13,572 bases of DNA, from NCBI GenBank assembly GCA_013153895.1, contig JAADDN010000196.1, positions 1 to 13,572 on the forward strand, in the 5' to 3' direction. Positions 13,557 to 13,572 of the stretch are shown here, piece by piece. The number at the start of each line of letters is the position of its first letter. Position 1 is the first letter of the stretch. Origin of the DNA: Thermoproteota archaeon (GTDB lineage: Archaea > Thermoproteota > Thermoprotei > Thermoproteales > Thermocladiaceae). The position numbers and the translations under genes were made by a program. The notes beneath the pieces are model-generated. The model ran no database searches and was not told the origin of the DNA. It saw nothing but the letters and a program-made list of their open reading frames with translations.

Positions 13557-13572
13557 CTTGTCCCGACTTAAG

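Noticed and set aside
1..13572. tRNA or rRNA genes, CRISPR array, insertion sequence, integrase or attachment site
   Set aside because: No T-loop-like motifs, regularly spaced repeats, transposase frames or long terminal repeats found by reading both strands.

Overview
The window looks like a compact, AT-rich archaeal chromosome segment, most likely from a hyperthermophilic crenarchaeon (Thermoproteota). I cannot fix the genus. The grounds are: an archaeal CPSF-type RNase/termination factor (FttA/aCPSF1), an archaeal Sm-like protein, a TRAM-containing radical SAM protein, and an archaeal GGPP synthase followed by what looks like the start of an amino acid kinase (isopentenyl phosphate kinase). 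Codon use is rich in AGA/AGG and ATA, and several start codons lie about 26-29 nt downstream of TATA boxes, as in leaderless transcripts. I see no mobile elements, CRISPR arrays, tRNA or rRNA. The longest stretch without a coding gene is about 130 nt.

Layout. (a) 1-1125, minus: geranylgeranyl diphosphate synthase, then the first ~30 codons of an amino acid kinase fold protein cut by the window edge; together a likely isoprenoid-lipid operon. (b) 1188-2454, plus: YjbQ-family protein overlapping a DUF92 integral membrane protein, divergent from (a) across a 62-nt gap. DUF92 includes the plant phytyl-phosphate kinase VTE6, so this side may also handle prenyl phosphates. (c) 2588-3912, plus: a winged-helix protein translationally coupled to a divergent ThiL-like (thiamine-monophosphate kinase family) protein. 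(d) 3903-4361, minus: a small protein that resembles a SecB-like fold, convergent and overlapping with thiL. (e) 4423-5995, plus: a nucleotidyltransferase-fold protein, a C/D box sRNA that fills the whole 50-nt gap after it, and two coupled unknown proteins. (f) 6005-8050, minus: a large membrane-anchored surface protein with an apparent internal duplication. (g) 8112-9895, minus: radical SAM/TRAM protein and ribose-5-phosphate isomerase A, 2 nt apart. (h) 9954-10571, plus: an HTH regulator with a cysteine cluster, divergent from (g) over a single symmetric TATA element. (i) 10564-13519, minus: FttA/aCPSF1, an Sm-like protein and an unknown zinc-knuckle-like protein, an RNA-metabolism cluster.

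Three starts were moved relative to the longest reading frame, using promoter spacing or a Shine-Dalgarno site: 2588 (wHTH), 4361 (SecB-like) and 11507 (Sm-like). The most notable items are the C/D box sRNA at 5026-5074, whose end abuts the next start codon; the symmetric bidirectional promoter at 9920-9928; loss of normal motifs in the ThiL-like protein and in the second KH domain of FttA; and the unknown gene that follows the Sm-like protein.
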